Below are positions 52,317 to 63,055 of a stretch of 64,000 nt of DNA, one piece after another; position 1 is the first letter of the stretch, and the number at the start of each line of letters is the position of its first letter. Below the pieces are notes generated by a model. It made no database searches and was not told the origin of the DNA. It saw only the letters and a list, made by a program, of their open reading frames with translations. The position numbers and the translations under genes are program-made. Origin of the DNA: Methylomonas methanica (GTDB lineage Bacteria > Pseudomonadota > Gammaproteobacteria > Methylococcales > Methylomonadaceae); the NCBI RefSeq assembly GCF_001644035.1, contig NZ_LUUG01000082.1, positions 1 through 64,000 on the forward strand. The letters are read 5' to 3'.

Positions 52317-54716
52317 ATGAGAAATAATCAACCGGTTACCCAGCATGAGATAAATCTTGGTGACGATGATTTAATTTTCTCCAAAACCGATGGAAAGGGC
52401 CAAATCACCCAAATCAATCACACTTTTGTCAATATCAGCGGCTTTTCTGAAGCCGAGTTGTTAGGCAAACCGCATAACATCGTCCGGCATCCCGATATGC
52501 CAGTCGAGGCATTTGCTGATTTTTGGGAAACTCTGAGGATTGGTCGGACCTGGACAGGATTGGTCAAAAATCGTTGCAAAAATGGCGATCATTATTGGGT
52601 GGTGGCAAATGCCACGCCCATTATTGAAAACGGCAAAGTTATCGCCTATACATCGGTCAGGCACAAGCAGACGCGCTCACAAATTGATGTCGCTGAAAAT
52701 GCTTATCGGTTGTTCCGTGAAGCCGAAGCCAAAGGCATGCGCATTTATCAGGGCAGAGTGGTCAGAGATAATTTATCTTGGAGAATTAAAAACATGTTAC
52801 TCAAATTCAAAATAGGTACCCGCCTGGCCGGTTTGATCAGCCTTGGCGTGTTGGTTGCAATTATCTTGGCAGTGCAAGGTTTGCAGGGCTTAAACGCCAG
52901 TCAGCAAAGTCTAAAGACAGTCTATGAAAATCGGATGCAGCCATTGCAGAACCTGGCAGTGATGAACGAATTGATCGGTGACAGTGTAAACGAGCTCAAG
53001 GGGATGCTGGATGAATTGGCTAAAAGTAAGACGGGGTCAGAAAGTAATTCAGATACGTTGCAGACTATCGATAAAAATACAGCGGAAATCAAGGATAGAT
53101 GGAAGACTTACATGGTTTCCTCGTTGACGGAAGATGAAAAACGGCTTGCCGAACGCTTTGACGACACCTATAAAAAATTTGAAGCAGCTATCATGTTGCC
53201 TGGACTTGAAGCCTTACGTACAGGTCGTACTGGTGAGGCAGGAAAGCTGGTAGGACTTGTTGAGCATTCTTATCTTCCCGTAGATGAACATTTGGAAGCG
53301 TTAAAAAACCATCTGTTGACCATGACTGAGAGCGAATACAAGGCAGGCGTCAGTCGCTATGAAACCGTGCAAATGGTGACTTTTGGTTTGTTGGGTGGAT
53401 CGATAGCCATTCTGATTTGGTTGGGTTTTGCCATCACCCGGTCGATCACCAGGCCCCTCGCACAGGCGCTTGGAGTTTTTGACAAAATTTCCAGTGGTCA
53501 ATTGGACTCCGTGATTGACGTGGAAGGAGATGATGAAGTCAGTCAGGTGTTATCGGGTTTAAAAGCCATGCAGACTAGGCTGAGTAGTAATGTTGCCGAA
53601 ATTCGCATGATTGTGGAAGATGCGGTAAGTGGTGATTTTAGTGCCAAGATGAGCCTGGACGGCAAGCAAGGCAGCGATCTGCAAATTGCCCAGTTATTAA
53701 ACCAGTTGACCGAGACAACCGAAGTGGCTTTGCAGGATATAAGTCGGGTGGCCGGTGCGTTGGCGAACGGCGATTTGTCGCAAACCATTATTAAAGCGTA
53801 TCCGGGTTTGTTTGGCGAGACCAAGGACGGCATAAACGGCACCGTCGAAGCTTTGTCGAAAATTGTAAGTGAGGTGACATCCTCGGCTGGCGAGTTGTTA
53901 AATGCTTCCGAGCAAATCAGTGCAACCTCCCAGTCACTTGCTCAGTCGGCAAGCGAACAAGCTGCCAGCGTCGATGAAACCAGTGCCAGCATTGAGGAAA
54001 TGGCGGCCAGTGTTAATCAGAATGCCGAAAACGCCAGGATTACAGAAGGCATGGCCAGTCAAGCGTCTCGGGAAGCCATTGAGGGCGGTGAGGCTGTTAA
54101 GCATACCGTTTCAGCCATGAAATTAATCGCCAGCAAAATCGGCATCATCGATGACATTGCTTATCAAACCAATATGCTGGCTTTGAATGCCGCTATCGAA
54201 GCGGCGCGGGCAGGCGATCATGGCAAGGGGTTTGCGGTGGTGGCAGCGGAAGTGCGCAAACTCGCCGAGCGCAGCCAAATCGCCGCGCAGGAAATTGGTG
54301 AATTGGCGGAAAGCAGCGTGATGACGGCCGAAAGCGCAGGCAAGCTGCTGGACGCTATCGTACCGAGTATTGCCAGAACCTCGGATTTGGTGCAGGAAAT
54401 CGCTGCCGCTTCTCAGGAGCAATCGACAGGGGCTGGTCAGATCAATACGGCTATGAATCAGATGAGTCAGCTGACTCAGCAAAATGCCTCCGCGAGCGAA
54501 GAATTGGCGGCAACAGCCGAAGAAATGACCGGACAATCCGAGCAATTACAATTGCTGATGAGCTTTTTTAGGATGACTGGCGAGCAATCGCCAAACGAGA
54601 GAGCTGCTTACTCTAATCGACGGCAAACCACGAAAAAAACACTGTACACTAAAAAACCTAAATTCCACGAAAACAGCGAACCGGAATTCGATCTTAATCA
54701 CTTCGAGCGGTTTTAG
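52317..54716 (+). CDS. Methyl-accepting chemotaxis protein with PAS domain
   Basis: A 799-residue receptor whose N-terminus (MRNNQPVT...) and PAS domain are paralogous to the giant MCP. TM1 is near 165-187, a periplasmic helical domain follows, and TM2 lies near 351-375. It has one ordinary HAMP and an additional HAMP-like segment instead of the long array. The signalling domain is nearly identical to that of the giant MCP. The C-terminus ends in HFERF, a match to the CheR-binding pentapeptide pattern. The ATG at 52317 is supported by alignment with the paralogue; no clear Shine-Dalgarno is seen. Confidence 0.88.
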   Translation: MRNNQPVTQHEINLGDDDLIFSKTDGKGQITQINHTFVNISGFSEAELLGKPHNIVRHPDMPVEAFADFWETLRIGRTWTGLVKNRCKNGDHYWVVANATPIIENGKVIAYTSVRHKQTRSQIDVAENAYRLFREAEAKGMRIYQGRVVRDNLSWRIKNMLLKFKIGTRLAGLISLGVLVAIILAVQGLQGLNASQQSLKTVYENRMQPLQNLAVMNELIGDSVNELKGMLDELAKSKTGSESNSDTLQTIDKNTAEIKDRWKTYMVSSLTEDEKRLAERFDDTYKKFEAAIMLPGLEALRTGRTGEAGKLVGLVEHSYLPVDEHLEALKNHLLTMTESEYKAGVSRYETVQMVTFGLLGGSIAILIWLGFAITRSITRPLAQALGVFDKISSGQLDSVIDVEGDDEVSQVLSGLKAMQTRLSSNVAEIRMIVEDAVSGDFSAKMSLDGKQGSDLQIAQLLNQLTETTEVALQDISRVAGALANGDLSQTIIKAYPGLFGETKDGINGTVEALSKIVSEVTSSAGELLNASEQISATSQSLAQSASEQAASVDETSASIEEMAASVNQNAENARITEGMASQASREAIEGGEAVKHTVSAMKLIASKIGIIDDIAYQTNMLALNAAIEAARAGDHGKGFAVVAAEVRKLAERSQIAAQEIGELAESSVMTAESAGKLLDAIVPSIARTSDLVQEIAAASQEQSTGAGQINTAMNQMSQLTQQNASASEELAATAEEMTGQSEQLQLLMSFFRMTGEQSPNERAAYSNRRQTTKKTLYTKKPKFHENSEPEFDLNHFERF

Positions 54717-54777
54717 GCACAAGCGACCGTATTACTTGGGAGAGTTGATGTGCATAACTTACAAATAGGAGTATAGA

Positions 54778-55611
54778 GTGTCGTCAATCCATCGTGTCGG
54801 CGCGCCGATACTTCATAAGCAAGAGTTTGCCTGGATCAGGGACTATCTTTACAAGCACGCTGGTATTGTCCTAAACGATAGTAAGCAGGCCATGGTGATG
54901 GGGCGTTTGGAGAAGCGTTTGCGTCATCATGGCATCGATAGCTATGGCGAGTATTTTCGGCAATTCGGCAAGCCGGGCTTCGAAAATGAAACGACGATGG
55001 CTATCGATTTGCTAACCACCAACGAAACCTATTTTTTCCGCGAGTCCAAGCATTTCGATTATCTGGTTGAGCAAATTTTGCCGCAGCAATCCCCGGCCAA
55101 GCCGTTTCGGGTGTGGAGCGCTGCCAGCTCTAGCGGCGAAGAGGCCTATACGCTGGCGATGCTGTTGGCGGAGTATCTGCGAACCCGGCAATGGGATATT
55201 GTCGGGACCGATATCTCCACGCGGATTCTGGAAAAAGCCCGGCGTGGCTTGTACCCCAGTAATGCCGCCGAAAAAATCCCCCAAACCTTGCTGAAAAAGT
55301 ATTGCCTGAAAGGGACAGGTGAATATGATGGTTTTTTGCTGGTTGCGCCGGAGCTACGCAGTCGCGTTAAGTTCGAATATGCCAATTTGATTGGAACATT
55401 GCCGGACCTGGGGAGTTTCGACGTGATTTTTTTGCGTAACGTAATGATTTATTTTGATATTGAAACCAAGCAACGCTTGCTGGACAAAATTGTTAAATAC
55501 CTGCGGCCCGGCGGCTATTTTTTCATTAGCCATTCCGAGTCGTTAAGTGGCATGAAAACCGAGCTGCAAACCATCATGCCCTCGGTTTATCGCAAAGCAT
55601 TGGGTTCATAG
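54778..55611 (+). CDS. cheR: Chemotaxis protein methyltransferase CheR
   Basis: A 277-residue methyltransferase that methylates receptor glutamates. The helical N-terminal domain is followed by the SAM-binding motif VWSAASSSGEEAYTLAML and the conserved DVIFLRNVMIYFD block. The GTG start at 54778 has AGGAG 7 bases upstream. It is the last gene of the cluster; no cheB or cheD is adjacent, so the matching demethylase must lie elsewhere. The tethering pentapeptides on both large receptors would bind its beta-subdomain. Confidence 0.9.
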   Translation: MSSIHRVGAPILHKQEFAWIRDYLYKHAGIVLNDSKQAMVMGRLEKRLRHHGIDSYGEYFRQFGKPGFENETTMAIDLLTTNETYFFRESKHFDYLVEQILPQQSPAKPFRVWSAASSSGEEAYTLAMLLAEYLRTRQWDIVGTDISTRILEKARRGLYPSNAAEKIPQTLLKKYCLKGTGEYDGFLLVAPELRSRVKFEYANLIGTLPDLGSFDVIFLRNVMIYFDIETKQRLLDKIVKYLRPGGYFFISHSESLSGMKTELQTIMPSVYRKALGS

Positions 55612-55703
55612 GGCCGCTCTGGCTCGTCTGACTTGAGCGCAAAACTTTATTCTCCGCCGCCGACTCGTTCATAATTGCGCTTTTATTTTCTGGGGCGGCC
55701 AAT

Positions 55704-56144
55704 ATGCGTTATTTACACACCATGGTTCGAGTAAAAGATCTTGCCGAATCGCTGGATTTTTATTGCCATAAGCTTGGTTTGATTGAAGTGCGGCGCATGG
55801 AAAGCGAAGCCGGACGTTTTACCTTGGTGTATCTGGCTGCCACTGGCGACCGGCAAAACGCCGCAACGGTTGACGCGCCATTGCTCGAGTTGACCTACAA
55901 CTGGGATGCGGAGGATTACGGCGGTGGCCGTAATTTTGGGCATTTAGCTTTTGAAGTGGACGATATTTATGCGGTTTGCCAAGAGTTAATGGCGCAAGGT
56001 GTAACGATTAACCGGCCACCGCGCGACGGTTATATGGCATTTCTGCGCTCGCCAGACCAGATCTCTATCGAATTGTTACAAAAAGGCCAGGCTTTGCCGC
56101 CGCAAGAGCCGTGGGCGTCCATGGCGAATGTCGGCGTGTGGTAA
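55704..56144 (+). CDS. gloA: Lactoylglutathione lyase (glyoxalase I)
   Basis: A 146-residue VOC-fold enzyme that converts the methylglyoxal-glutathione adduct to lactoylglutathione. The four metal ligands can be placed: His5 in MRYLHTMVR, Glu in LLELTYNWD, His in FGHLAFEVD and Glu in SIELLQK. Length and order match the Ni-type GloA of E. coli. The stop overlaps the likely start of the next gene. Confidence 0.9.
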   Translation: MRYLHTMVRVKDLAESLDFYCHKLGLIEVRRMESEAGRFTLVYLAATGDRQNAATVDAPLLELTYNWDAEDYGGGRNFGHLAFEVDDIYAVCQELMAQGVTINRPPRDGYMAFLRSPDQISIELLQKGQALPPQEPWASMANVGVW

Positions 56145-57286
56145 GGTCTGCCGAGTTGTTGCCGCTGAGTCTTTATATCCATTTCCCCTGGTGTATCCAG
56201 AAATGTCCGTATTGCGACTTCAATTCCCACGCGGTTAAAAACCCGATTCCCGAACAGGCTTATATCGATGCCTTGCTGACTGACTTGCAAGCCGATTTGG
56301 AACTGCTGGGTGCGCAGCGGAGCATCAATAGCATATTCATGGGGGGCGGCACTCCCAGCTTGTTTTCGGCGGAAGCATTGTGCCGCTTGTTGACCGGCGT
56401 CAGGCAATCAGTACCCGTGGCAGAGCATTGCGAAATTACTTTGGAAGCCAATCCAGGCACTTTCGAAAGTGCAAAGTTTCATGAGTTTCGGGCTCTAGGT
56501 ATCAATCGCCTGTCGATAGGTATTCAAAGTTTTCAGGATCGGCATTTGCGGACATTAGGGCGGGTGCATTCCGCCGCCGAAGCCATGGCTGCGGTGGAAA
56601 TTGCCGTTAAAGCCGGGTTCGATAATTTCAATCTGGATTTGATGTTCGGTTTGCCTGATCAGAGCGAGAGCGAAGCCTTGAATGATGTGGAAACCGCCGT
56701 CAGCCTGGCCCCAACCCATATTTCCTTTTATCAATTGACGCTGGAACCCAACACGTATTTTTATAAGTTTCCGCCGAAACTGCCGGAAGACGATCTGATA
56801 TTTGCCGCGCAAAAGCGCTGCCAGCAACTGTTGGCGGAACACGGTTACCAGCAGTACGAAGTGTCTGCGTATGCAAAGCCAGGCAAGCAGTCTCGGCATA
56901 ATCGCAATTACTGGCAATTTGGGGATTATTTGGGGATAGGCGCCGGTGCGCACGGCAAAGTCAGCCGGGCCTTGCCTAACGACATCGTTCGCACGGTTAA
57001 ACCGAGAAGCCCGGAACAGTATTTGTCTCAAACCGGTGGGTCGCAATGCGAAGTGATTGATGTCGCACAATTGCCGTTAGAGTTTCTGATGAACCAATTG
57101 CGATTGAAGGCTGGATTTAGTCTGAACGACTATGAAGCGGCTACCGGTTTGGCGGCGGATAGCTTGGAGCCGAACTTGTCGGTTTGTCTGGAGCAAGACC
57201 TGCTGCGCAGGGAGGGCTTGGTTTATACCTGTACAGAAAAAGGCTGGGATTTTCTGGACGTGGTCCTAGAAAAGTTCATCGTTTAA
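56138..57286 (+). CDS. hemW: HemW-like radical SAM protein
   Basis: About 382 residues. The radical SAM cluster motif is [10 protein letters not shown] (C-x3-C-x2-C), followed by GGGTPSLF and the HemW-type SIGIQSF block. HemW proteins are haem chaperones related to coproporphyrinogen III dehydrogenase. The C-terminal HemN-type helical domain is complete. The start is uncertain: GTG at 56111, GTG at 56138 (overlapping the gloA stop) and TTG at 56156 are all possible. I chose 56138 as a compromise with short overlap. Confidence 0.85.
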   Translation: MVRSAELLPLSLYIHFPWCIQKCPYCDFNSHAVKNPIPEQAYIDALLTDLQADLELLGAQRSINSIFMGGGTPSLFSAEALCRLLTGVRQSVPVAEHCEITLEANPGTFESAKFHEFRALGINRLSIGIQSFQDRHLRTLGRVHSAAEAMAAVEIAVKAGFDNFNLDLMFGLPDQSESEALNDVETAVSLAPTHISFYQLTLEPNTYFYKFPPKLPEDDLIFAAQKRCQQLLAEHGYQQYEVSAYAKPGKQSRHNRNYWQFGDYLGIGAGAHGKVSRALPNDIVRTVKPRSPEQYLSQTGGSQCEVIDVAQLPLEFLMNQLRLKAGFSLNDYEAATGLAADSLEPNLSVCLEQDLLRREGLVYTCTEKGWDFLDVVLEKFIV

Positions 57287-57332
57287 ATGCGCACGGGTAT
57301 AATTGCTTTCATTTTAGATTTGTCACATTCCA

Positions 57333-57971
57333 ATGCTCGATTACCAAAAACAGTTCATCCAGTACGCCTTGGATTGCGGCGTATTAAAGTTTGGCGAATT
57401 TCACTTAAAGTCCGGACGAGTCAGCCCTTATTTCTTTAATACCGGCCTATTCAACAGCGGCGCTCAGCTGGATAAATTGGGGCAGTTTTATGCGCAGGCG
57501 CTGATCAGCGCCGGTGTCGAGGTAGATGTATTATACGGGCCGGCCTATAAAGGCATCCCCTTGGTCAGTACCACCTCGATTGCCTATTCCCGCTTGCAGC
57601 GCGATATTCCGTTCGCGTTTAACCGCAAGGAAGCCAAGGATCACGGCGAGGGCGGCGTACTAGTAGGCGCACCCTTGCAAGGCAAGGTCTGGATTCTGGA
57701 CGATGTGATTACCGCCGGTACCTCGGTGCGTGAATCGGTGGAAATTATCAATGCGGCCGGCGCCACGGTAGCCGGTGTGGTGATTGCGTTGGATCGTCAA
57801 GAGAAAGGCCAGAACGAATTGTCGGCCGTGCAGGAAGTGTCGGCACAATTCGGCATTCCGGTGCTGGCGATAATCTGCTTGGCGGACATCATCGAATTTA
57901 TTTCCCAACAAAGCGGTTCGGCGGATAAGTTGGCTATTATTCAGGCCTATCGACAACAGTACGGAATTTGA
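57333..57971 (+). CDS. pyrE: Orotate phosphoribosyltransferase
   Basis: A 212-residue enzyme of pyrimidine synthesis that joins orotate to PRPP. The PRPP-binding loop is [16 protein letters not shown]. Other family blocks are [11 protein letters not shown] and [12 protein letters not shown]. Length matches E. coli PyrE. It starts 46 bases after hemW and forms its own start site. Confidence 0.94.
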   Translation: MLDYQKQFIQYALDCGVLKFGEFHLKSGRVSPYFFNTGLFNSGAQLDKLGQFYAQALISAGVEVDVLYGPAYKGIPLVSTTSIAYSRLQRDIPFAFNRKEAKDHGEGGVLVGAPLQGKVWILDDVITAGTSVRESVEIINAAGATVAGVVIALDRQEKGQNELSAVQEVSAQFGIPVLAIICLADIIEFISQQSGSADKLAIIQAYRQQYGI

Positions 57972-58073
57972 GTATCCATGCGTGCCCTAGGCTTTTGCTT
58001 ATGGATTATTGGTCTACACTTAGCCGTTACAATTTGCCCCTTATATTGAGTACAGTCGGAACAAAGGCGAGCC

Positions 58074-60005
58074 ATGAGAAATCTGGAATTTAAAGAACAG
58101 TTGCACGAATACACGCATTGGCGCGAACAACTGATTCAGGGTATCGAATTGTATCGGGACTGGCGTAATCGTTACCGCTTCAGTGACCCACAAAGCACCG
58201 ATACCTTGCTGAATATATTGCAAGGCTTGCAAAATGATCGCGTCACCTTGGCGTTTGTGGCGGAATTTTCCAGAGGTAAAACCGAGTTGATCAACTCGCT
58301 GTTTTTTGCGGAGACGGGCGTACGCCTGTTGCCGTCCTCACCTGGCCGTACCACGATGTCGCCAACAGAGTTGTTCTGGGATGAAAAAGGCGGCAGTTAC
58401 ATTCGGCTGCTCAACATCGAGAGCCGCTTGGAAGATATTTCCTTGATGGATTACAAGCGTAATCCCGACCGCTGGACGCAAATCGAGCTGAATTGCGAGT
58501 CACCCACGCAAATGCAGGAAGCATTCAGAGAGCTGGTCGCCACGAAGAAGGTTTCTCGGGAAATGGCCGATAAACTGGGCTTGTGGAACGAACGCGAAGC
58601 CGCCGAGCAAGGTATTATCAATCCGGAAACGGTGGAAGTGCCATGCTGGCGCCATGCCATGATCAGCTTTCCGCATCCTTTGTTAAAAGAAGGTTTGTGC
58701 ATTCTGGATACGCCGGGTCTAAATGCCTTGGGTACCGAGCCCGAGTTAACCTTGAGCATGCTGCCCAGCGCCCAAGCAATTATTTTCGTGTTGGCCGCCG
58801 ATACCGGTGTAACCAAAAGCGACCTGGAAATGTGGAAAAGCCACGTCTGTAGCTCCAGAGGCAATCGCCGCCAAGGTTTAGCCGTGGTGATGAATAAAAT
58901 CGACTCCATGTGGGACGATTTAGCTGGCGAAACCGGTTACGAAGCCTCGATACAAAAGCAAATCGAAACCTCGGCAATGATTCTGAATCTGGAAAAGGAA
59001 GTAATCTTCCCGGTTTCCGCGAAACAGGCTTTGCTGGCGAAGGTGAAAGGCGATGACGCCTTGCTGCAAAAAAGCCGCCTCAATCTGCTGGAAAGCTATC
59101 TGTCCGACGATATTCTCGATCAACGCCGCGACATTTTGAAAGGCGTGGTCGATAAGGAAATTGGGTTTTTGGTCAGCGAGTCAGTGAAGTTGATGGACTC
59201 AAAAATCACTAACGCCCAAAAGCAGCTCGACGAATTCAAGCAGGTCGATTTCGAGAATCAGGAATTGACCGGCAAATTGATGGCCGAAACCCGCGACCGG
59301 CAAAACGCTTATATGGCTAATATCGAAAACTTTCAGGCCAGCCGGAAAGTGTTTGCGGTACAAGCCAAGATGTTGATCGATTCGTTTGCCAAAGAAAAAA
59401 TCGATGACATCATTCGCCGTACCAAGGACGATATGAGCAAAAGCCTGACCACTTACGGGATGAAACAGAATATGCGTAGGTTGTTCGACGAGTTGCGCGA
59501 TCTGCTGCAAGACTCGGTGGATATGACTGAAGAAACCCGGCGCCTGATTAAAGCCATTCACAAAAAATTTCAGGACGAATACGGCTTTAAGGAAATCGAG
59601 CCGCAGTTGTTTTCGATCAAACAACATCAGTTCGAGCTAGAGCAGATTTTTGAAGAAGGCGAAGCATTTCGCAATAGTGCTAAAACCACGATGACCGAGC
59701 AAAGCATAGTGGTCAATAAGCTATACGGCACCCTGATAGCCAAGGCCCGAAACATTTTGCAGCAAGCCCAGAGAGATGCGGTTACCTGGAGTAATAGCGT
59801 GCTATCGCCGCTGATGCACCAGATCAAGGACCACAAAAAACAAATCGAAAGCCGCTTGATCATGCTCAGGAAAATCAACGAATCCAAAGGCAATGTCAAC
59901 GAAAGTATTGCCCAGTTAGAGAGCGAATTGGGTCCCCTACAAGTCCAGTATCAAGAGTTGCTCGAGATACTTAAGGCCGTGCATTTGGAAATTAAAGCCG
60001 ATTAA
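58074..60005 (+). CDS. Dynamin-family GTPase
   Basis: A 643-residue protein. G1 is AEFSRGKTELIN (near 65), G3 is LDTPGLNALG (near 211) and G4 is MNKIDSMWDD (near 274). The rest (about 350-643) is helical with coiled-coil segments, as in bacterial dynamin-like proteins and related large GTPases. No clear membrane helix is seen, so it would bind membranes peripherally, if at all. It is a single gene. Bacterial dynamins act in membrane repair or fusion; the role here is unknown. Confidence 0.78.
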   Translation: MRNLEFKEQLHEYTHWREQLIQGIELYRDWRNRYRFSDPQSTDTLLNILQGLQNDRVTLAFVAEFSRGKTELINSLFFAETGVRLLPSSPGRTTMSPTELFWDEKGGSYIRLLNIESRLEDISLMDYKRNPDRWTQIELNCESPTQMQEAFRELVATKKVSREMADKLGLWNEREAAEQGIINPETVEVPCWRHAMISFPHPLLKEGLCILDTPGLNALGTEPELTLSMLPSAQAIIFVLAADTGVTKSDLEMWKSHVCSSRGNRRQGLAVVMNKIDSMWDDLAGETGYEASIQKQIETSAMILNLEKEVIFPVSAKQALLAKVKGDDALLQKSRLNLLESYLSDDILDQRRDILKGVVDKEIGFLVSESVKLMDSKITNAQKQLDEFKQVDFENQELTGKLMAETRDRQNAYMANIENFQASRKVFAVQAKMLIDSFAKEKIDDIIRRTKDDMSKSLTTYGMKQNMRRLFDELRDLLQDSVDMTEETRRLIKAIHKKFQDEYGFKEIEPQLFSIKQHQFELEQIFEEGEAFRNSAKTTMTEQSIVVNKLYGTLIAKARNILQQAQRDAVTWSNSVLSPLMHQIKDHKKQIESRLIMLRKINESKGNVNESIAQLESELGPLQVQYQELLEILKAVHLEIKAD

Positions 60006-60056
60006 CGCGGCTTTTCTCGCTTTATTGTCTCTTGGTTACGGCGGCGCACTCGTTGC

Positions 60057-60623
60057 CTATTCCGCGGGACTTTCAGGGTTAGAGTTCAGCAGTTCGTGAA
60101 AGCGGGACCACTCGAAAAATGGGCCAGGGTCGGTTTTTCGGCCTGGGGCGATGTCGCTATGACCGACAATACGTTGGCTCGACAATGTCGGATAATTTTC
60201 CAGTAACGTTCTACTCACATCGGCAAGGCGTCGATATTGAACGTCCGTGTAAGCCGCGCTGATGGCCCCTTCCAGCTCAATACCAATAGAAAAGTCGTTA
60301 CAGCGCTCCCTGCCTTGATATTTTGAGACGCCTGCATGCCAGGCTCTGCGATTGAACGGCACATATTGCCGAATACTGCCATCCCGGCGAATTAGTAAAT
60401 GCGCTGACACTTTAAGTTGGTGTATATCTTGGAAGTACGGATCTGCGTTTGGATCCAGGCAGTTGCAAAACAATTGATCGATATAGTCGCCCGCGAATTG
60501 CTCAGGAGGCAGGCTGATGCAATGGATGACCAACAACGAAACGTCGTCCGGGTCCGGTCTGTCGTCGTAGTTCGGCGAAGCGATCTGGCAGGCGCTACTC
60601 AGAAAGTGGTCGCGAATTATCAT
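60057..60623 (-). CDS. ampD: 1,6-anhydro-N-acetylmuramyl-L-alanine amidase AmpD
   Basis: A 188-residue cytoplasmic zinc amidase that recycles anhydro-muropeptides. Zn ligands are in LLVIHCISLPPEQF (His), IVGHSDIAPGRKTDPG (His and Asp), and the catalytic-region blocks SAHLLIRRDG and IGIELEG are present. Length matches AmpD. The ATG at 60623 starts MIIRDHF; a TTG three codons earlier is less likely. Loss of AmpD usually derepresses beta-lactamase, but no ampC is nearby. Confidence 0.92.
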   Translation of the reverse strand: MIIRDHFLSSACQIASPNYDDRPDPDDVSLLVIHCISLPPEQFAGDYIDQLFCNCLDPNADPYFQDIHQLKVSAHLLIRRDGSIRQYVPFNRRAWHAGVSKYQGRERCNDFSIGIELEGAISAAYTDVQYRRLADVSRTLLENYPTLSSQRIVGHSDIAPGRKTDPGPFFEWSRFHELLNSNPESPAE

Positions 60624-60787
60624 GGTTTTCAAGCTTTGTGGGGTGATGCCTTATTTTATAAGCTTTGCCAACCTTTTCCCTACGCTTTTAATCGATCTAA
60701 CAATACCTAATTGGCCTGAGTTTGGTTCGGCTGTCGCCAATATGCGGTTTATAATCACTAATCTTGTTCATCGTCCAATACACTTCC

Positions 60788-61615
60788 ATGCAACCAAATT
60801 CCGCAGAAATCGCGCTTTATCTCGCCGAAGATATCGGTAGCGGCGATATTACCGCCAGCATTGTCTCGGCCGAGACCCAAGCCAACGCCACAGTATTGAC
60901 CCGCGAACCCATGGTGCTTTGCGGTAGAGCCTGGTTCGATGAGGTATTTCGACAATTGAGTCCTCAGGTCATCGTCGATTGGCAATGCGATGAGGGCGAG
61001 GGTGTATCCGCGAATACGCGGCTATGCCGGTTGCATGGCCCTGCTCGGGCATTGCTGACTGGCGAGCGCACCGCGCTGAATCTGCTGCAAACCTTATCCG
61101 CGACGGCGACTATTGCGCGCCGCTATGCAGACGCCGTGGCCGGGACGGGCTGTAAGGTATTGGATACCCGTAAAACCCTGCCCGGCTTACGGTTGGCGCA
61201 AAAATACGCGGTTAAATGCGGTGGATGTTTTAATCATCGTATTGGTTTATTCGATGCCATCTTGATCAAGGAAAACCACATCATCGCGGCCGGTTCTATT
61301 GACAATGCAGTCAAGCTGGCTAGAGGCTATGCGAATGTACCGATCGAAGTGGAGGTGGAAGACCTTGACGAGTTTGCCCAAGCTTTTGCCGCGCAACCGG
61401 ATAGGATCATGCTGGATAATTTTTCGCTGGCCGATATGCGTACAGCGGTAGCTCGAAATCAGGGAGTGCTGGAGTTGGAAGCATCGGGGAATATTACTTT
61501 GGATAATATCCGAACTGTTGCCGAGACCGGCGTGGACTTTATCTCAATAGGTGCTTTGACCAAAAACGTTGTTGCGGTCGATCTGTCGATGCGCGTTGAG
61601 ATGCGCATCGATTGA
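60788..61615 (+). CDS. nadC: Nicotinate-nucleotide pyrophosphorylase (carboxylating)
   Basis: A 275-residue enzyme converting quinolinate and PRPP to nicotinate mononucleotide. Family blocks are [61 protein letters not shown] and [10 protein letters not shown]. The ATG at 60788 fits the family start; the longer frame begins with TTG. It is divergent from ampD, as in many gammaproteobacteria. Confidence 0.94.
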   Translation: MQPNSAEIALYLAEDIGSGDITASIVSAETQANATVLTREPMVLCGRAWFDEVFRQLSPQVIVDWQCDEGEGVSANTRLCRLHGPARALLTGERTALNLLQTLSATATIARRYADAVAGTGCKVLDTRKTLPGLRLAQKYAVKCGGCFNHRIGLFDAILIKENHIIAAGSIDNAVKLARGYANVPIEVEVEDLDEFAQAFAAQPDRIMLDNFSLADMRTAVARNQGVLELEASGNITLDNIRTVAETGVDFISIGALTKNVVAVDLSMRVEMRID

Positions 61616-61632
61616 TCATCATGCTGATGCGC

Positions 61633-62145
61633 TCAGTTCACTGCGTTCAGCATCTCGTTTTCGTATAAGCGCAGTTTTTTCCAGTTCGCGAATTTGCTGT
61701 CGTCAAACGGCGCATCGTGGTCGATGGCATGCTCGTAGCAGCTGCGAAATAGGCGGGCAGTCCGAAAAGCGTGCAATTCATCGTCAGCGGTTACCGTATC
61801 CACATTACCCACTTGGAAGGTTTTATTCCGGGATTTTCCGTCTTTTACCCAAAACACTGTATAGCAAAGATAGCTTTTATCTTTGCGGTGATCGAACTTA
61901 ATGGTTCTGGATACGCCGGTCACGCCGGTAGTGGTTTTGTTTTTCGGCGGTTTCAGGAAGCGGGTCTTGCTGCCTTTTAATACCACCAGCATCTGGTCGC
62001 GCCAAGTGATCGCGGCTTTCAGCGACTTGGTTTTGCTGCCCCAAAGCTTGTGAGAGAAATAACGGCTGCTCTCCTTGCCGCGCCGAACAATACGAACTTG
62101 AAAACCGAAAGTATCGGGTTCTGTAATGTGTTTTACTTTTGCCAT
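61633..62145 (-). CDS. Hypothetical protein, possible AP2-like DNA-binding domain
   Basis: A 170-residue basic protein. Residues about 72-140 read like the bacterial AP2 pattern: TGVTGVSRTIKFD, a strand ending in YTVFWVKDGKSRNKTFQVG, then a helix AFRTARLFRSCYEHA. The N-terminal half (RRGKESSRYFSHKLWGS) could be a second, weaker copy. Such domains occur in phage and mobile-element proteins, but this gene has no mobile neighbours. It is convergent with nadC. I cannot assign a function. Confidence 0.6.
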   Translation of the reverse strand: MAKVKHITEPDTFGFQVRIVRRGKESSRYFSHKLWGSKTKSLKAAITWRDQMLVVLKGSKTRFLKPPKNKTTTGVTGVSRTIKFDHRKDKSYLCYTVFWVKDGKSRNKTFQVGNVDTVTADDELHAFRTARLFRSCYEHAIDHDAPFDDSKFANWKKLRLYENEMLNAVN

Positions 62146-62395
62146 TTGTCGTACCCTAAAAAATTCACAAAGGTCTGCATAGTGAATTTAAGCAGCGCGA
62201 AGCACGCAGACCGCCTGTTAATTGTGTAAGCCATGGATTACAAATTAGCGCGAAATCGACCGTCTTGCAAGCGGAATTTGCCGGGATTATTAGGTGAATA
62301 CCAACTAAATTGGTGTAGAATAAGACTCAGCCTTCTCGCAGAGGCGCAAACATCCTCTTAACCTTTTGTTTTGTAAATAATTTTGGAGAAAATTG

Positions 62396-62998
62396 ATGAG
62401 CGTTTTAGTAGGTAAGCAAGCCCCTGACTTTACAGTTCCTGCGGTATTAGGCGACGGTCAAATTGTTGACTCGTACAGTTTTTCGGGTGCGACTAGCGGT
62501 AAATATGCAGTACTTTTCTTTTATCCATTGGATTTTACCTTCGTTTGCCCAAGCGAATTAATTGCTCTGGATCATCGTATCGACGAATTCAAGAGCCGCG
62601 GCGTTGAAGTGGTCGGCGTGTCAATTGACTCACACTTTACCCATAACGCTTGGCGCAACACCCCCGTCAATCAAGGCGGCATTGGTCCAGTCCGTTACAC
62701 CCTGGCAGCCGACATGACACACAGCATCTGCAAAGACTATGATGTTGAATCCGCTGGTGGCGTAGCTTTCCGCGGCAGTTTCTTGATCGACAAAGCAGGT
62801 GTTGTCCGTCACCAAGTCGTTAACGACTTACCTCTGGGCCGCAACTTTGACGAAATGTTGCGCATGGTTGATGCACTACAATTCCATGAAGAGCACGGCG
62901 AAGTTTGCCCTGCTGGCTGGACTAAAGGCGACGCCGGCATGAACGCCAACCCTGCCGGTGTAGCTGAATATCTGAGTAAAAATGCTGACAAACTGTAA
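62396..62998 (+). CDS. Typical 2-Cys peroxiredoxin (AhpC/Prx1 type)
   Basis: A 200-residue cytoplasmic peroxidase. The peroxidatic Cys is in FYPLDFTFVCPSE, and the resolving Cys is in GEVCPAGW near the C-terminus. GGxx and terminal helix features give the typical dimer/decamer type. GGAG lies upstream of the ATG at 62396; the preceding TTG codon is less likely. A very strong terminator follows, so it is a single-gene unit, probably highly expressed. No oxyR lies nearby. Confidence 0.93.
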   Translation: MSVLVGKQAPDFTVPAVLGDGQIVDSYSFSGATSGKYAVLFFYPLDFTFVCPSELIALDHRIDEFKSRGVEVVGVSIDSHFTHNAWRNTPVNQGGIGPVRYTLAADMTHSICKDYDVESAGGVAFRGSFLIDKAGVVRHQVVNDLPLGRNFDEMLRMVDALQFHEEHGEVCPAGWTKGDAGMNANPAGVAEYLSKNADKL

Positions 62999-63018
62999 GC
63001 ATTAGCTTTAATTTGAGA

Positions 63019-63053
63019 TAAGGCGCATTGCCTAGGCAATGCGCCTTTTTTTT
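63019..63053 (+). terminator. Strong intrinsic terminator of the peroxiredoxin gene
   Basis: AAGGCGCATTGCC pairs with GGCAATGCGCCTT around a tiny loop and is followed by eight T residues. It lies about 20 bases after the stop codon. Confidence 0.9.
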
Positions 63054-63055
63054 GC

